From Altererythrobacter sp. (GTDB taxonomy: Bacteria; Pseudomonadota; Alphaproteobacteria; Sphingomonadales; Sphingomonadaceae), in NCBI GenBank assembly GCA_024636575.1, contig JAGXGU010000078.1, positions 1 through 13,931 of the forward strand: DNA of 13,931 nt, in the 5' to 3' direction. Shown piece after piece: positions 1 through 6,524 of the stretch. A program made the translations under genes and the position numbers. Within the stretch, counting starts at the first letter, position 1. Every line of letters begins with the position of its first letter. The notes under the pieces were generated by a model. It saw only the letters and a program-made list of their open reading frames with translations, made no database searches and was not told where the DNA came from.

Positions 1-375
1 CTTGATTGCGACGTGATCCAGGCTGACGGCGGTACGCGTACGGCCTCCATCTCCGGCGCATGGGTCGCCCTGCGTCTGGCGGTGAACGGGTTGATGGCCA
101 ACGGCGACATAAAGATCGATCCGATCCAGAAGCAGGTCGCGGCAATCAGTTGCGGTATCTACAAGGGCACCCCCGTCCTCGATCTCGATTATGATGAAGA
201 CAGCAACGCGGATGCCGATGCGAACTTTGTCCTGATCGGCGGCGGCCACATTGCAGAGGTTCAGGCCACTGCAGAAGGTGCAACCTATGACGAAGAAGGC
301 CTGCTGCGATTGCTTCGCCTGGCCCGAATCGGCTGTGACGGCATCTTTGCCGCGCAGCTGGACGCGGTGAAGTGA
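1..375 (+). CDS. rph: Ribonuclease PH, C-terminal part (5' end outside window)
   Basis: RNase PH is a phosphate-dependent 3'-5' exoribonuclease that trims the 3' ends of tRNA precursors and forms a hexameric ring in the cytoplasm. Frame 1 is open from the first base and encodes the last 124 residues; the family is usually about 238 residues, so roughly the N-terminal half is missing because the window starts inside the gene. The visible part opens with the family motif LDCDVIQADGGTRTASISGA, with its conserved Asp pair and GGTRTAS segment. It also contains KIDPIQKQVAAISCG and a Gly-rich HIAEVQ segment near the C-terminus. The stop is TGA at 373-375. rdgB follows after 9 bases, and its ribosome binding site overlaps the rph stop codon, so the two are probably co-transcribed. 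Identification is confident from sequence alone. Confidence 0.95.
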   Translation, partial: LDCDVIQADGGTRTASISGAWVALRLAVNGLMANGDIKIDPIQKQVAAISCGIYKGTPVLDLDYDEDSNADADANFVLIGGGHIAEVQATAEGATYDEEGLLRLLRLARIGCDGIFAAQLDAVK

Positions 376-384
376 GGATAAATT

Positions 385-1011
385 GTGAATAGACGCCTCG
401 GCTCCGGCTCCCTCGTGATTGCCACGCATAATGCGGGCAAGCTGAAGGAAATTTCCGCGCTGCTCGGCCCGTACGGGATGAAATGCCTGTCGGCCGGGTC
501 GCTCGGTCTGCCGGAACCGGCGGAAACCGGTACGACTTTCGTACAGAACGCGCTGATCAAGGCGCGGGCATCGGCAGAGGCATCCGGCATTGTTTCCCTG
601 GCTGACGACAGCGGGTTGTCGGTCGCCGCGCTGGACGGGCGACCGGGGGTATACACCGCAGACTGGGCGCAGCGGCAATGGTTCGAGGGCAAGCCCGGCC
701 GCGACTGGTACATGGCAATGGGCAAGGTAGAAGGGATGCTGTGCGAAACCGGGCCGGATACTCCGCGCGATGCGTGGTTCAGCTGCGTGCTGGCGCTGGC
801 ATGGCCGGACGGCGAAACGGCGGTGTACGAAGGCCGCGTGGATGGTGCGCTGACATGGCCGCCGCGCGGCACGATGGGCTTCGGCTATGATCCGGTGTTC
901 GTGCCGCAGGGCAGCGAATTGACCTTCGCCGAATTCGACCCGGAAGAAAAACACCGCATCAGCCACCGCGCCGATGCCTTTGCGAAACTGGTTGCCGATC
1001 AGTTCAGCTAG
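385..1011 (+). CDS. rdgB: RdgB/HAM1 non-canonical purine NTP pyrophosphatase
   Basis: The enzyme hydrolyses dITP, dXTP and XTP to the monophosphate plus pyrophosphate, keeping deaminated purines out of nucleic acids; it is cytoplasmic. The 208 residues match the family's usual size of about 200. Visible motifs are ATHNAGKLKEI (13-23, nucleotide binding), LADDSGL (72-78, carrying the catalytic Asp), GFGYDP (165-170) and FAEFDPEEKHRISHR (181-195, base recognition). I chose the GTG start at 385 because GAGGAT (374-379) lies at ribosome-binding distance and the encoded N-terminus leads directly into the first beta strand. It sits 9 bases behind rph. The rph-rdgB-hemW order is common in Alphaproteobacteria, but here a minus-strand gene separates rdgB from hemW. 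No terminator is visible in the 14-base convergent gap after the stop. Confidence 0.96.
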   Translation: MNRRLGSGSLVIATHNAGKLKEISALLGPYGMKCLSAGSLGLPEPAETGTTFVQNALIKARASAEASGIVSLADDSGLSVAALDGRPGVYTADWAQRQWFEGKPGRDWYMAMGKVEGMLCETGPDTPRDAWFSCVLALAWPDGETAVYEGRVDGALTWPPRGTMGFGYDPVFVPQGSELTFAEFDPEEKHRISHRADAFAKLVADQFS

Positions 1012-1025
1012 GGTCCCGGCTCTGG

Positions 1026-1445
1026 TCAGCCAATCTGCTGGCCGATCCAGTTACCGACGGGGAAATAGCGGCAAACCAGGAAATCATTCGTCTCGTCGCG
1101 CGAAACTGCACAGCCGATCTGGCGGGTGTCGTGCCAGATCAGCTGGGTGTAATGCGCAACATCCTGCCACTTGCCGGTGCGCGAGACATCGGGAAATTTT
1201 CCCGGACGGAAATCCTTCTTTTCGTCGATAAATCCGCCAATCATGGTTTCGGCGCTGTAATATCCCGCGCTGCCCATCCACAAATTCTCGCCCGCCTTTT
1301 TACGCTGTTCATAGGTGGCGTGTTCCATCCTGCCCCGCTTCGCCAGATGGTCGGCCCATTGCTTGGCGTCCGCTGCCAGATTGGGATCCCATTGGAGCGG
1401 CTTGGCGCCAACCCGGGCGCGTTCCTGATTATGCGCCCGTAACAA
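1026..1445 (-). CDS. CAP/SCP-domain protein; frameshifted from its signal peptide
   Basis: This frame encodes a complete bacterial CAP (SCP/PR-1, CRISP-like) domain. Visible motifs are RAHNQERARVGAKPLQWDPN, then GENLWMG, then VAHYTQLIWHDTRQIGCAV (CAP1 signature), then FLVCRYFPVGNW (CAP2 signature). The family is normally secreted or periplasmic; the bacterial function is poorly defined. The only start codon available in this frame is the TTG at 1445-1443. It begins inside the first helix (LLRAHNQ) and has no signal peptide. The same frame continues open upstream as SAQAAAPSNDFAKR, which reads like natural protein, but it meets a stop (1589-1587) with no ATG, GTG or TTG between. A good signal peptide starts at ATG 1570 in a neighbouring frame. 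The gene is therefore probably a single frameshifted CDS spanning 1570 to 1026, either a pseudogene or a base-call error. It is convergent with rdgB and divergent from hemW. Confidence 0.8.
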   Translation of the reverse strand: MLRAHNQERARVGAKPLQWDPNLAADAKQWADHLAKRGRMEHATYEQRKKAGENLWMGSAGYYSAETMIGGFIDEKKDFRPGKFPDVSRTGKWQDVAHYTQLIWHDTRQIGCAVSRDETNDFLVCRYFPVGNWIGQQIG

Positions 1446-1570
1446 ACGTTTGGCAAAATCGTTCGATGGTGCTGCGGCCTGCGCAGAACATCGCTGATGA
1501 GGGGCGCAGCCACCACTGCAGCAAATGCCATTGCGGTGCCAAACAATGCGGAAACCAGACCTGTTTTCAT
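1446..1570 (-). pseudogene. Out-of-frame signal-peptide segment of the CAP gene
   Basis: From ATG 1570 the minus strand encodes MKTGLVSALFGTAMAFAAVV and continues AAP, a typical Sec signal peptide with a Lys followed by a long hydrophobic stretch. The frame then runs into low-quality sequence antisense to nothing else and never reaches the CAP motifs. One additional base somewhere between about 1475 and 1504 joins it to the CAP-domain frame. A run of four G on the plus strand (C on the coding strand) at 1501-1504 is an obvious slip site. Adding one C there would give AAVVAAPPHQRCSAQAAAPSNDF, a plausible signal-peptide end. I infer one ancestral gene of about 180 codons. No ribosome binding site of note lies upstream. 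Confidence 0.6.
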
Positions 1571-1586
1571 GCCGGCGATCTTGACT

Positions 1587-1598
1587 TTAACCGGTTAA
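1587..1598. promoter_or_regulatory. 12-bp perfect palindrome between CAP gene and hemW
   Basis: TTAACCGGTTAA is a perfect palindrome centred in the 45-base divergent gap between the CAP signal-peptide start (1570) and the hemW start (1616). Its position would suit an operator. A TTGACT hexamer lies just before it at 1581-1586, but no acceptable -10 element follows at 16-18 bases. A 12-bp palindrome is expected a few times by chance in a window this size, so function is only a possibility. Confidence 0.2.
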
Positions 1599-1615
1599 CA
1601 AGGGCTGAAAGAACC

Positions 1616-2767
1616 ATGGCGCGCGCATTATATATACACTGGCCTTTCTGCCTGCAGAAATGCCCTTATTGCGACTTCAACAGCCATGTACGCGATGGGG
1701 TGGATGTCTCGGCGTGGCGGGCCGCCCTGCTGGCTGACATGCGGTTTGAAGCCGCATTGGCCGGCGGCGAGCGGTTGGAATCGATTTTCTTCGGCGGTGG
1801 TACCCCATCGCTGATGCCGCCTGCGCTGGTTGGCGAACTGCTGGACGAGGCAGAGCGGCTGTGGGGCTTCGCGCCGGATATCGAGATAACGCTGGAAGCC
1901 AACCCTTCATCGGTCGAGGCCGCGAAATTCGCCGATCTGGCCTGCGCGGGGGTCGGCCGCGTGTCGCTCGGGCTGCAGGCGCTCGATGATGCGGCTCTCA
2001 AATTCCTCGGGCGGCTGCATGGGGTGGACGAAGGCCTGGCCGCATTGTCAGTTGCGCAGGAACATTTCCGCCGGGTCAGTTTTGATCTTATCTATGCACG
2101 TCCGGGCCAGTCGGTTGAGGATTGGCGCGGGGAATTGGCACGGGCGCTAACCTTCGGCACCGATCATTTGTCTTTGTACCAATTGACGATAGAGCCAGGC
2201 ACCCGTTTCGCCACTGATGTCAGGCGCGGCGTGTTCAGTCCGCTTGCGGATGATCCGGCGGCCGATTTGTTCGCGCTCACCCGCGAAATGACGGTGGCTG
2301 CGGGTATTCCTGCCTATGAAATCAGCAATCACGCGCGGCCCGGCGAACAAAGCCGCCATAATCTGACATATTGGCGTTATCAGGATTATTGCGGGATCGG
2401 CCCCGGTGCACATGGCCGCAGGAACGGGCTTGCCACCATCCGGCACAAAAAACCGGAGAATTATCTGGCGGCATTTGCAGCTACCGGAAGCGGCATTTCC
2501 GAAACACGCGAACTAGGCCTGCGCGAACAGGCGGCGGAAGCGCTGCTGATGGGCTTGCGGCTCGGCGAAGGAGTCGATCTGGGCGCCATGTCGGCGCGGT
2601 TTGGTATTCCAGTGGACCAGATGATCGATGCAGAGCGCCTGAACCTGTTGGTCGATCTGTCGCTTGCGTGGCGTTCGGGCGACAGGATCGGCGTGACAAC
2701 CAGCGGAATGCCCGTGCTCAATGCCGTGCTGGGTGAGGTCGTACATGGAGATTTGGTGGTAGCATGA
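1616..2767 (+). CDS. hemW: HemW, radical SAM heme chaperone (HemN-like)
   Basis: HemW proteins resemble coproporphyrinogen III dehydrogenase HemN but act as heme-binding chaperones that deliver heme to membrane respiratory enzymes. The 383 residues match the family length. CLQKCPYCDF places the 4Fe-4S-binding Cys at 12, 16 and 19 (CX3CX2C). It is followed by GGGTPS (60-65, SAM binding), SLYQLTIEPGTRF (about 186-198) and HNLTYW (248-253), the HNXXYW motif tied to heme binding in HemW. The simple CX3CX2C without the extra Cys of true HemN favours HemW. I chose ATG 1616 because it puts the cluster motif near the N-terminus as in the family; in-frame sequence further upstream overlaps the CAP gene and is not conserved-looking. 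The stop overlaps the xerC start (ATGA at 2764-2767), so translation is probably coupled. Confidence 0.95.
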   Translation: MARALYIHWPFCLQKCPYCDFNSHVRDGVDVSAWRAALLADMRFEAALAGGERLESIFFGGGTPSLMPPALVGELLDEAERLWGFAPDIEITLEANPSSVEAAKFADLACAGVGRVSLGLQALDDAALKFLGRLHGVDEGLAALSVAQEHFRRVSFDLIYARPGQSVEDWRGELARALTFGTDHLSLYQLTIEPGTRFATDVRRGVFSPLADDPAADLFALTREMTVAAGIPAYEISNHARPGEQSRHNLTYWRYQDYCGIGPGAHGRRNGLATIRHKKPENYLAAFAATGSGISETRELGLREQAAEALLMGLRLGEGVDLGAMSARFGIPVDQMIDAERLNLLVDLSLAWRSGDRIGVTTSGMPVLNAVLGEVVHGDLVVA

Positions 2768-3669
2768 CCGATCACGGGGCGGCATATCTGTTGGAACAAT
2801 GGCGCAGCCATCTGGCACAGGGCCGCCGACGATCTCCACACACCGTCCGTGCCTATGTTGCTGCCGCGAAAAAACTGCTCGAAGATGCCGGGTTGGAGGA
2901 TTGGGGTGCTATCGCCTCAATCGGTTCTACGGCGCTGCGGGGACAATTGGCCGCCCGCCGGGCCGATGGATTGGGAAACGCCTCGGCCGCCCGGGAATTG
3001 TCGGCTTTGAAGGCGTTCATTACCTTTGCGCGCGAACAGGCAGGCATGACTGACCCCACCGGCCCACGCCTTCGGGGGCCACGCATCAAGAAGGGACTGC
3101 CCCGCCCCGTTACCCCGGACGAGGCCGTAAATCTGGCTGAGATGGTCGCTTCCAGCGCGGACGAGCACTGGATCGGCGCGCGGGACCGGGCGGTGCTGCT
3201 GCTGCTTTATGGAGCCGGATTGCGGATTGCCGAAGCGCTTTCGCTGAACGCTGGGGACGTGCCGCTGGCTGAAACGCTGTCCGTTACCGGAAAAGGTGGG
3301 AAACAGCGCGTGGTGCCGATCCTGCCCCTGGTTGCGGAAGCTGTGGCGGCCTATGTCCGCGTAAATCCGTGGCCGATGGAACGCGGGGATCCGCTATTTC
3401 GCGGAGCAAAGGGTGGTACGCTGAGCCAGGGCATGGTGCAAAAGGCAATGGCCAATGCGCGCATCGTGCTGGGGCTTCCCGCGACCGCCACACCCCATGC
3501 CCTGCGGCACAGTTTCGCGACGCATTTGCTGGGCGCGGGCGCTGATCTGCGCAGCCTGCAGGAATTGCTCGGCCATGCCAGTCTCGGCAGTACGCAAATC
3601 TATACCAAGGTCGATGCGGCGACGATGCTGGAAATCTACCGCGATGCCCACCCCAGAGAACGCGATTAA
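2764..3669 (+). CDS. xerC: Tyrosine recombinase, XerC type
   Basis: This is a site-specific recombinase that, with XerD, resolves chromosome dimers at dif near the replication terminus. Its 301 residues are the normal Xer size. The N-terminal core-binding domain covers about residues 5-95 (SPHTVRAYVAAAKK is typical). The catalytic domain covers about 110-298 and has the full active-site set: Arg154 (GAGLRIAEAL), Lys177 (TGKGGKQR), His245 and Arg248 (HALRHSFATHLL), His271 (LGHASLGSTQIYT) and the nucleophile Tyr280. The ATG at 2764 overlaps the hemW stop by four bases. Lack of nearby mobile-element genes and a chromosomal housekeeping setting argue against a phage or integron integrase. XerC versus XerD cannot be fully settled by eye; the sequence looks more XerC-like. 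It is convergent with dedA, and the two stop codons share the palindrome TTAA at 3666-3669. Confidence 0.9.
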   Translation: MTDHGAAYLLEQWRSHLAQGRRRSPHTVRAYVAAAKKLLEDAGLEDWGAIASIGSTALRGQLAARRADGLGNASAARELSALKAFITFAREQAGMTDPTGPRLRGPRIKKGLPRPVTPDEAVNLAEMVASSADEHWIGARDRAVLLLLYGAGLRIAEALSLNAGDVPLAETLSVTGKGGKQRVVPILPLVAEAVAAYVRVNPWPMERGDPLFRGAKGGTLSQGMVQKAMANARIVLGLPATATPHALRHSFATHLLGAGADLRSLQELLGHASLGSTQIYTKVDAATMLEIYRDAHPRERD

Positions 3670-4259
3670 CGTTCGGCGCGGGGTTTCCAGGTAATGAAAC
3701 GCCACAAATAACCAGCCGCAGTCAGCACAATAATTCCGCCGACAATCCAGCCGAGCACTTGTTCTGCATCGGCCAGCATCGAACCGGCCGTGATCAGGAA
3801 TGTGTTCCAAATTGCCGCGCCGCAAAATGTATAGAGCAGAAATGTCGGTTTTCCCATGTGGGCGAGGCCGGCAGGAAGTGAAACCATGGTCCGGAAGACC
3901 GGCAGAAACCGGGCGAAGAAGACTGTCCATTGGCCATGCTTCAAGAAAAAAGCGGTTGCGCGTTCCACATCTTCCCATTCCAGCGTCAACCAGCGGCCCC
4001 GCCGTTCGATGAAGGGCCGCAAGCGTTGGTAGCCCCACGTATCCCCGGCCCAAAACCAGGCATAATTGCCAAGTGTCGAGCCGATGGTCCCGCAAATCAG
4101 CAGCGGCCAGAATTGCATCCGGCCCTGAGCGACCAATACACCGCCCAGCCCCATGATCACCTCGGACGGGATGGGCGGAAAGATGTTTTCCAGCGCCATC
4201 AGAACCACTATCCCGATATAACCGCCCTGCTCGATCGCCTGAATTATGAAATTATGCAT
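3666..4259 (-). CDS. DedA-family membrane protein (VTT domain)
   Basis: DedA/VTT proteins are inner-membrane proteins linked to lipid-carrier (undecaprenyl phosphate or phospholipid) recycling and to proton-motive-force homeostasis. The 197 residues match the short DedA class. Family marks are ENIFPPIPSE (24-33), which includes the conserved acidic and proline residues of the re-entrant segment, and RFLPVFRTMVSLPAG (117-131), with the two conserved Arg. Hydrophobic stretches are visible around 12-24, 34-66, 112-132, 139-158 and 166-186. The start ATG at 4259 is preceded by AGAGG at good spacing. Only 36 bases separate it from the gshB stop, so it is probably the last gene of the rsmI-yraN-gshB-dedA operon. 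The exact member and substrate cannot be told from sequence. Confidence 0.92.
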   Translation of the reverse strand: MHNFIIQAIEQGGYIGIVVLMALENIFPPIPSEVIMGLGGVLVAQGRMQFWPLLICGTIGSTLGNYAWFWAGDTWGYQRLRPFIERRGRWLTLEWEDVERATAFFLKHGQWTVFFARFLPVFRTMVSLPAGLAHMGKPTFLLYTFCGAAIWNTFLITAGSMLADAEQVLGWIVGGIIVLTAAGYLWRFITWKPRAER

Positions 4260-4295
4260 CGGAACCTCTGGTGCCCGCCAGCCCGCGCGGTCCGG

Positions 4296-5240
4296 TCAAA
4301 GCCTGCGGTCGATCGCATCCCAGATCAGGCCGGGAGTATCGGTCCCGTTGAATTTATCGATCACCACAATCCCGGTGGGTGACGTCACATTGATTTCGGT
4401 CAGCCATTTACCGCCGATCACATCGATCCCGACAAAGATCAGCCCGCGCTTCTTCAATTCCGGCCCCATTACCGCGCAAATTTCCTCTTCTCGCGGGGTT
4501 AGGTCGCATTTTTCGGCATAGCCGCCTTGCGCCAGATTGGAACGGAATTCGCCCGCCCCCGGCCTGCGGTTGATCGCGCCGGTATATTCACCGTCGATCA
4601 GCACAATGCGCTTGTCGCCCAGCGCCACTTCGGGGATGAAGGGCTGGACCATGTGCGGTTCGGGCCAGTTCTGGTTGAAAATCTCGATCAGCGCAGACAG
4701 GTTGGTGCCGTCAGCTTCGACCTTGAAGATCGCCTTGCCGCCATTGCCGTGAAGCGGTTTTACCACCACCGCGCCGTGGAGTTTCTGGAATGCCCGCACA
4801 TCATCCAGCTTTCGCGCGATCAGTGTCGGCGGCATGAAGCGCGCGTAATCCAGCACGAACATCTTTTCGGGCGCATTACGCACGCTGGCGGGATCGTTGA
4901 CCACCAGCGTTTCCCCCTCCAGCCTCTCCAGAATATGGGTGGCGGTGATATAACCGAGGTCGAACGGCGGGTCCTGACGCATTAGGATAACGTCGATATC
5001 CCTGGCCAGATCGATCTTCTGCAATTCGCCCCTGGTGAAATGATCGGCCGCGACATTCTGCACTGTGATCGGGGAAGCCCAGGCGGTGATTTGCGAGTTT
5101 TCCCATGCCAACGTGCGCACGTCGTAATGCCAGATAGTGTGGCCCCGCGCCTGTGCGGCGAGCATCAGCGCAAAGCTGGAATCCCCGGCGATATTGATGG
5201 TTTCAATGGGGTCCATCTGGACCGCGACGCGCAGTGTCAT
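4296..5240 (-). CDS. gshB: Glutathione synthetase
   Basis: GshB is the ATP-dependent ligase that joins glycine to gamma-glutamylcysteine, the second step of glutathione synthesis, in the cytoplasm. The 314 residues agree with the bacterial family (about 315). The N-terminal domain begins RVAVQMDPIETINIAGDSSF. MRQDPPFD (87-94) is characteristic. ATP-grasp elements include VVVKPLHGNGGKAIFKV (158-174), VQPFIPE (198-204), RIVLIDGE (211-218) and the metal and substrate segment INVTSPTG (283-290). The ATG at 5240 is supported by GGAG about ten bases upstream. It lies 35 bases downstream of yraN; the gap holds a repeat-like sequence (5250-5276). The gene for the first pathway step (gshA) is not in the window. 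Confidence 0.97.
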   Translation of the reverse strand: MTLRVAVQMDPIETINIAGDSSFALMLAAQARGHTIWHYDVRTLAWENSQITAWASPITVQNVAADHFTRGELQKIDLARDIDVILMRQDPPFDLGYITATHILERLEGETLVVNDPASVRNAPEKMFVLDYARFMPPTLIARKLDDVRAFQKLHGAVVVKPLHGNGGKAIFKVEADGTNLSALIEIFNQNWPEPHMVQPFIPEVALGDKRIVLIDGEYTGAINRRPGAGEFRSNLAQGGYAEKCDLTPREEEICAVMGPELKKRGLIFVGIDVIGGKWLTEINVTSPTGIVVIDKFNGTDTPGLIWDAIDRRL

Positions 5241-5249
5241 ACAATTTCT

Positions 5250-5276
5250 CCGCTCATCCTGAGCATTTCGAAGGGC
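5250..5276. repeat. Sphingomonad-type intergenic repeat remnant
   Basis: The gap between yraN and gshB contains CTCATCCTGAGC followed by ATTTCGAAGGGC. From memory, sequences of the form CTCATCCTGAGC-N3-TCGAAGG are dispersed in many copies between genes of sphingomonads and related bacteria. The outer CCT (5258-5260) and AGG (5272-5274) give only a short imperfect hairpin. The element's right end runs into the yraN stop codon (5278-5276). No second copy was seen in this window, so the repeat identity rests on recall and not on internal evidence. Confidence 0.4.
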
Positions 5277-5626
5277 TAAGGCTGCCAGGCGTTGGTGATG
5301 TGGCGCGGCAAGTGGCGCGGCGCAAGCAGCATCACGTCAATTCGCGCAGTATCCCCGGCGCGCATGAATTTATGGGCGACTGCTTCAACTGCCGCCGCGA
5401 CCCGCCGCAAACGGTATTCGTCGATCGATTGATCGAGCTGATTTGGTGTGCTGCGCCATTTGACTTCGACGAAGGCGATCACCCGGCCCCGCCGCGCAAT
5501 CAGGTCGATCTCGCCGCGCGGAGTCTTGATCCTCTGGCCGACCACCCGCCATCCGTGCAGGCGTAACCACCATGCGGCAAAATTTTCGCCGCGCCGACCG
5601 CGTTGTTCAGCCGCCTGCCGTTTCAT
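5276..5626 (-). CDS. yraN: YraN/UPF0102 family nuclease-fold protein
   Basis: This is a small protein of the UPF0102 family, 116 residues from ATG 5626, with a restriction-endonuclease-like fold and no settled function. Visible family marks are the N-terminal RGRRGENFAAWWLRLHGW and PRGEIDLIARRGRVIAFVEVKWR, whose Glu-x-Asp and Glu-Val-Lys residues form the PD-(D/E)XK-like core. An in-frame ATG at 5668 would lengthen it by 14 residues, but it overlaps rsmI and adds sequence (MPARWSCADIETAG) unlike the family, so I prefer 5626. It starts 10 bases after the rsmI stop with a weak GCGGGA upstream. The rsmI-yraN pairing next to an LpoA gene mirrors the yraL-yraM-yraN cluster of enterobacteria. It could act in DNA repair or processing, but nothing here shows that. 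Confidence 0.9.
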   Translation of the reverse strand: MKRQAAEQRGRRGENFAAWWLRLHGWRVVGQRIKTPRGEIDLIARRGRVIAFVEVKWRSTPNQLDQSIDEYRLRRVAAAVEAVAHKFMRAGDTARIDVMLLAPRHLPRHITNAWQP

Positions 5627-5636
5627 TCCCGCTGTC

Positions 5637-6497
5637 TCAATGTCGGCGCAGCTCCATCGCGCGGGCATACAGCGCCTTGCGGTCCAGACCGGTCATGCGC
5701 GCCACCTGCGCTACCGCCTGACTGGCCTTCATGGTTTTCAGCGCGTCCACCAGCAAGGCATCGGCATCATCCGCATTGAAACTTGCCTCCAACGGCGGGG
5801 CGACCAGCAGGACAATCTCCCCCTTCGGCGGGTGCGCCGTGTAATGTGCCGTCAGCGCGGCCGGGGTGCCGGTGCGGCATTCCTCGAACAGCTTGGTCAG
5901 TTCGCGCGCCACGGAAACTTCGCGGCCCGGCATGGTTTCCTCAATCGCGACCAATGATTTTACCAGTCGCGGCCCGGTTTCATAAAAGATCAGCGTGGCC
6001 GTTACAGCCGCCACATCGGCCAGCATATCACGCCGTGCCTTGTCCTTTGTCGGCAGGAAGCCCGCAAACATGAACCGGTCATTGGGCAGGCCCGACAGCG
6101 TGAGACCGGTAATCAGCGCGCAGGCACCCGGCAGACTGGTCACCGTAATCCCGGCTTCGCGCGCATCGCGGACCAGCCTGTAGCCCGGATCGGATATCAG
6201 GGGCGTACCTGCATCACTGACCAGCACGACCGCTTCGGTTTGCATCCGTTGCACCAGCTTTGCGCGGTCGCGCGGCTCGCTATGATCGTTGTAACGCCAC
6301 AGGGGCTTGCTGATCCCCAGATGCCTGAGCAGTTTGCCGGTCACCCGCGTATCTTCGCAGGCAATCCCGGCACACCGCGCCAGAACATCTACTGCCCGCA
6401 TAGTTATGTCTGCAAGATTGCCAATTGGGGTGGCAACTATATACAGCCCGGCTGACAGGGTTTCTGATTGATGTTCGCGGTTCACGCGGACACTCAT
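5637..6497 (-). CDS. rsmI: 16S rRNA (cytidine 1402-2'-O)-methyltransferase RsmI
   Basis: RsmI methylates the ribose of C1402 in the decoding centre of 16S rRNA, using SAM. The 286 residues match the family. LYIVATPIGNLADITMRAV (18-36) is the hallmark N-terminus. It is followed by EDTRVTGKLLRHLGI (48-62), VLVSDAGTPLISDPG (91-105), LPGACALITGL (122-132) and GFLP (146-149). The C-terminus carries the small helix-turn-helix-like segment KASQAVAQVARMTGLDRKALY (257-277). I chose ATG 6497 because it lies 17 residues before LYIVATPIG; the frame stays open much further upstream, but only as antisense of lpoA. It is divergent from lpoA with 27 bases between the two start codons, and it heads the probable rsmI-yraN-gshB-dedA operon. 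Confidence 0.96.
   Translation of the reverse strand: MSVRVNREHQSETLSAGLYIVATPIGNLADITMRAVDVLARCAGIACEDTRVTGKLLRHLGISKPLWRYNDHSEPRDRAKLVQRMQTEAVVLVSDAGTPLISDPGYRLVRDAREAGITVTSLPGACALITGLTLSGLPNDRFMFAGFLPTKDKARRDMLADVAAVTATLIFYETGPRLVKSLVAIEETMPGREVSVARELTKLFEECRTGTPAALTAHYTAHPPKGEIVLLVAPPLEASFNADDADALLVDALKTMKASQAVAQVARMTGLDRKALYARAMELRRH
6418..6445 (+). promoter_or_regulatory. Candidate lpoA promoter inside rsmI
   Basis: Because the lpoA and rsmI starts are only 27 bases apart, the lpoA promoter must lie largely inside rsmI. TTGCCA (6418-6423) resembles a -35 element (five of six to TTGACA). TATACA (6440-6445) follows 16 bases later and resembles a -10 element. Transcription would start near 6452 and leave a leader of about 70 bases. 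TTGCCA also pairs with TGGCAA (6431-6436) as an inverted repeat with a 7-base loop, but this stretch encodes the conserved ATPIGNLA motif of RsmI, which may fully explain it. Confidence 0.3.
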
Positions 6498-6510
6498 GGA
6501 CCAGCATTGC

Positions 6511-6516
6511 AGGGAG
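6511..6516 (+). promoter_or_regulatory. Ribosome binding site deciding the lpoA start
   Basis: AGGGAG lies 8 bases before ATG 6525. It supports that start over the in-frame ATGs at 6468 and 6471, which would put 19 extra residues before the lipoprotein signal and overlap the rsmI start. Confidence 0.65.
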
Positions 6517-6524
6517 CGGCAAGT

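Noticed and set aside
2764..3669. Tyrosine recombinase as sign of an integron, phage or genomic island
   Set aside because: It has Xer length and motifs, is fused to hemW by a four-base overlap, and no att-like repeats, tRNA or phage genes lie nearby.
3394..4095. Minus-strand 233-residue open frame across the xerC/dedA junction
   Set aside because: It overlaps DedA out of frame and the 3' end of xerC in antisense; both of those have clear family motifs and this does not.
5627..5668. Longer yraN start at ATG 5668
   Set aside because: It overlaps the end of rsmI and adds residues unlike the UPF0102 N-terminus; ATG 5626 lies right before the conserved block.
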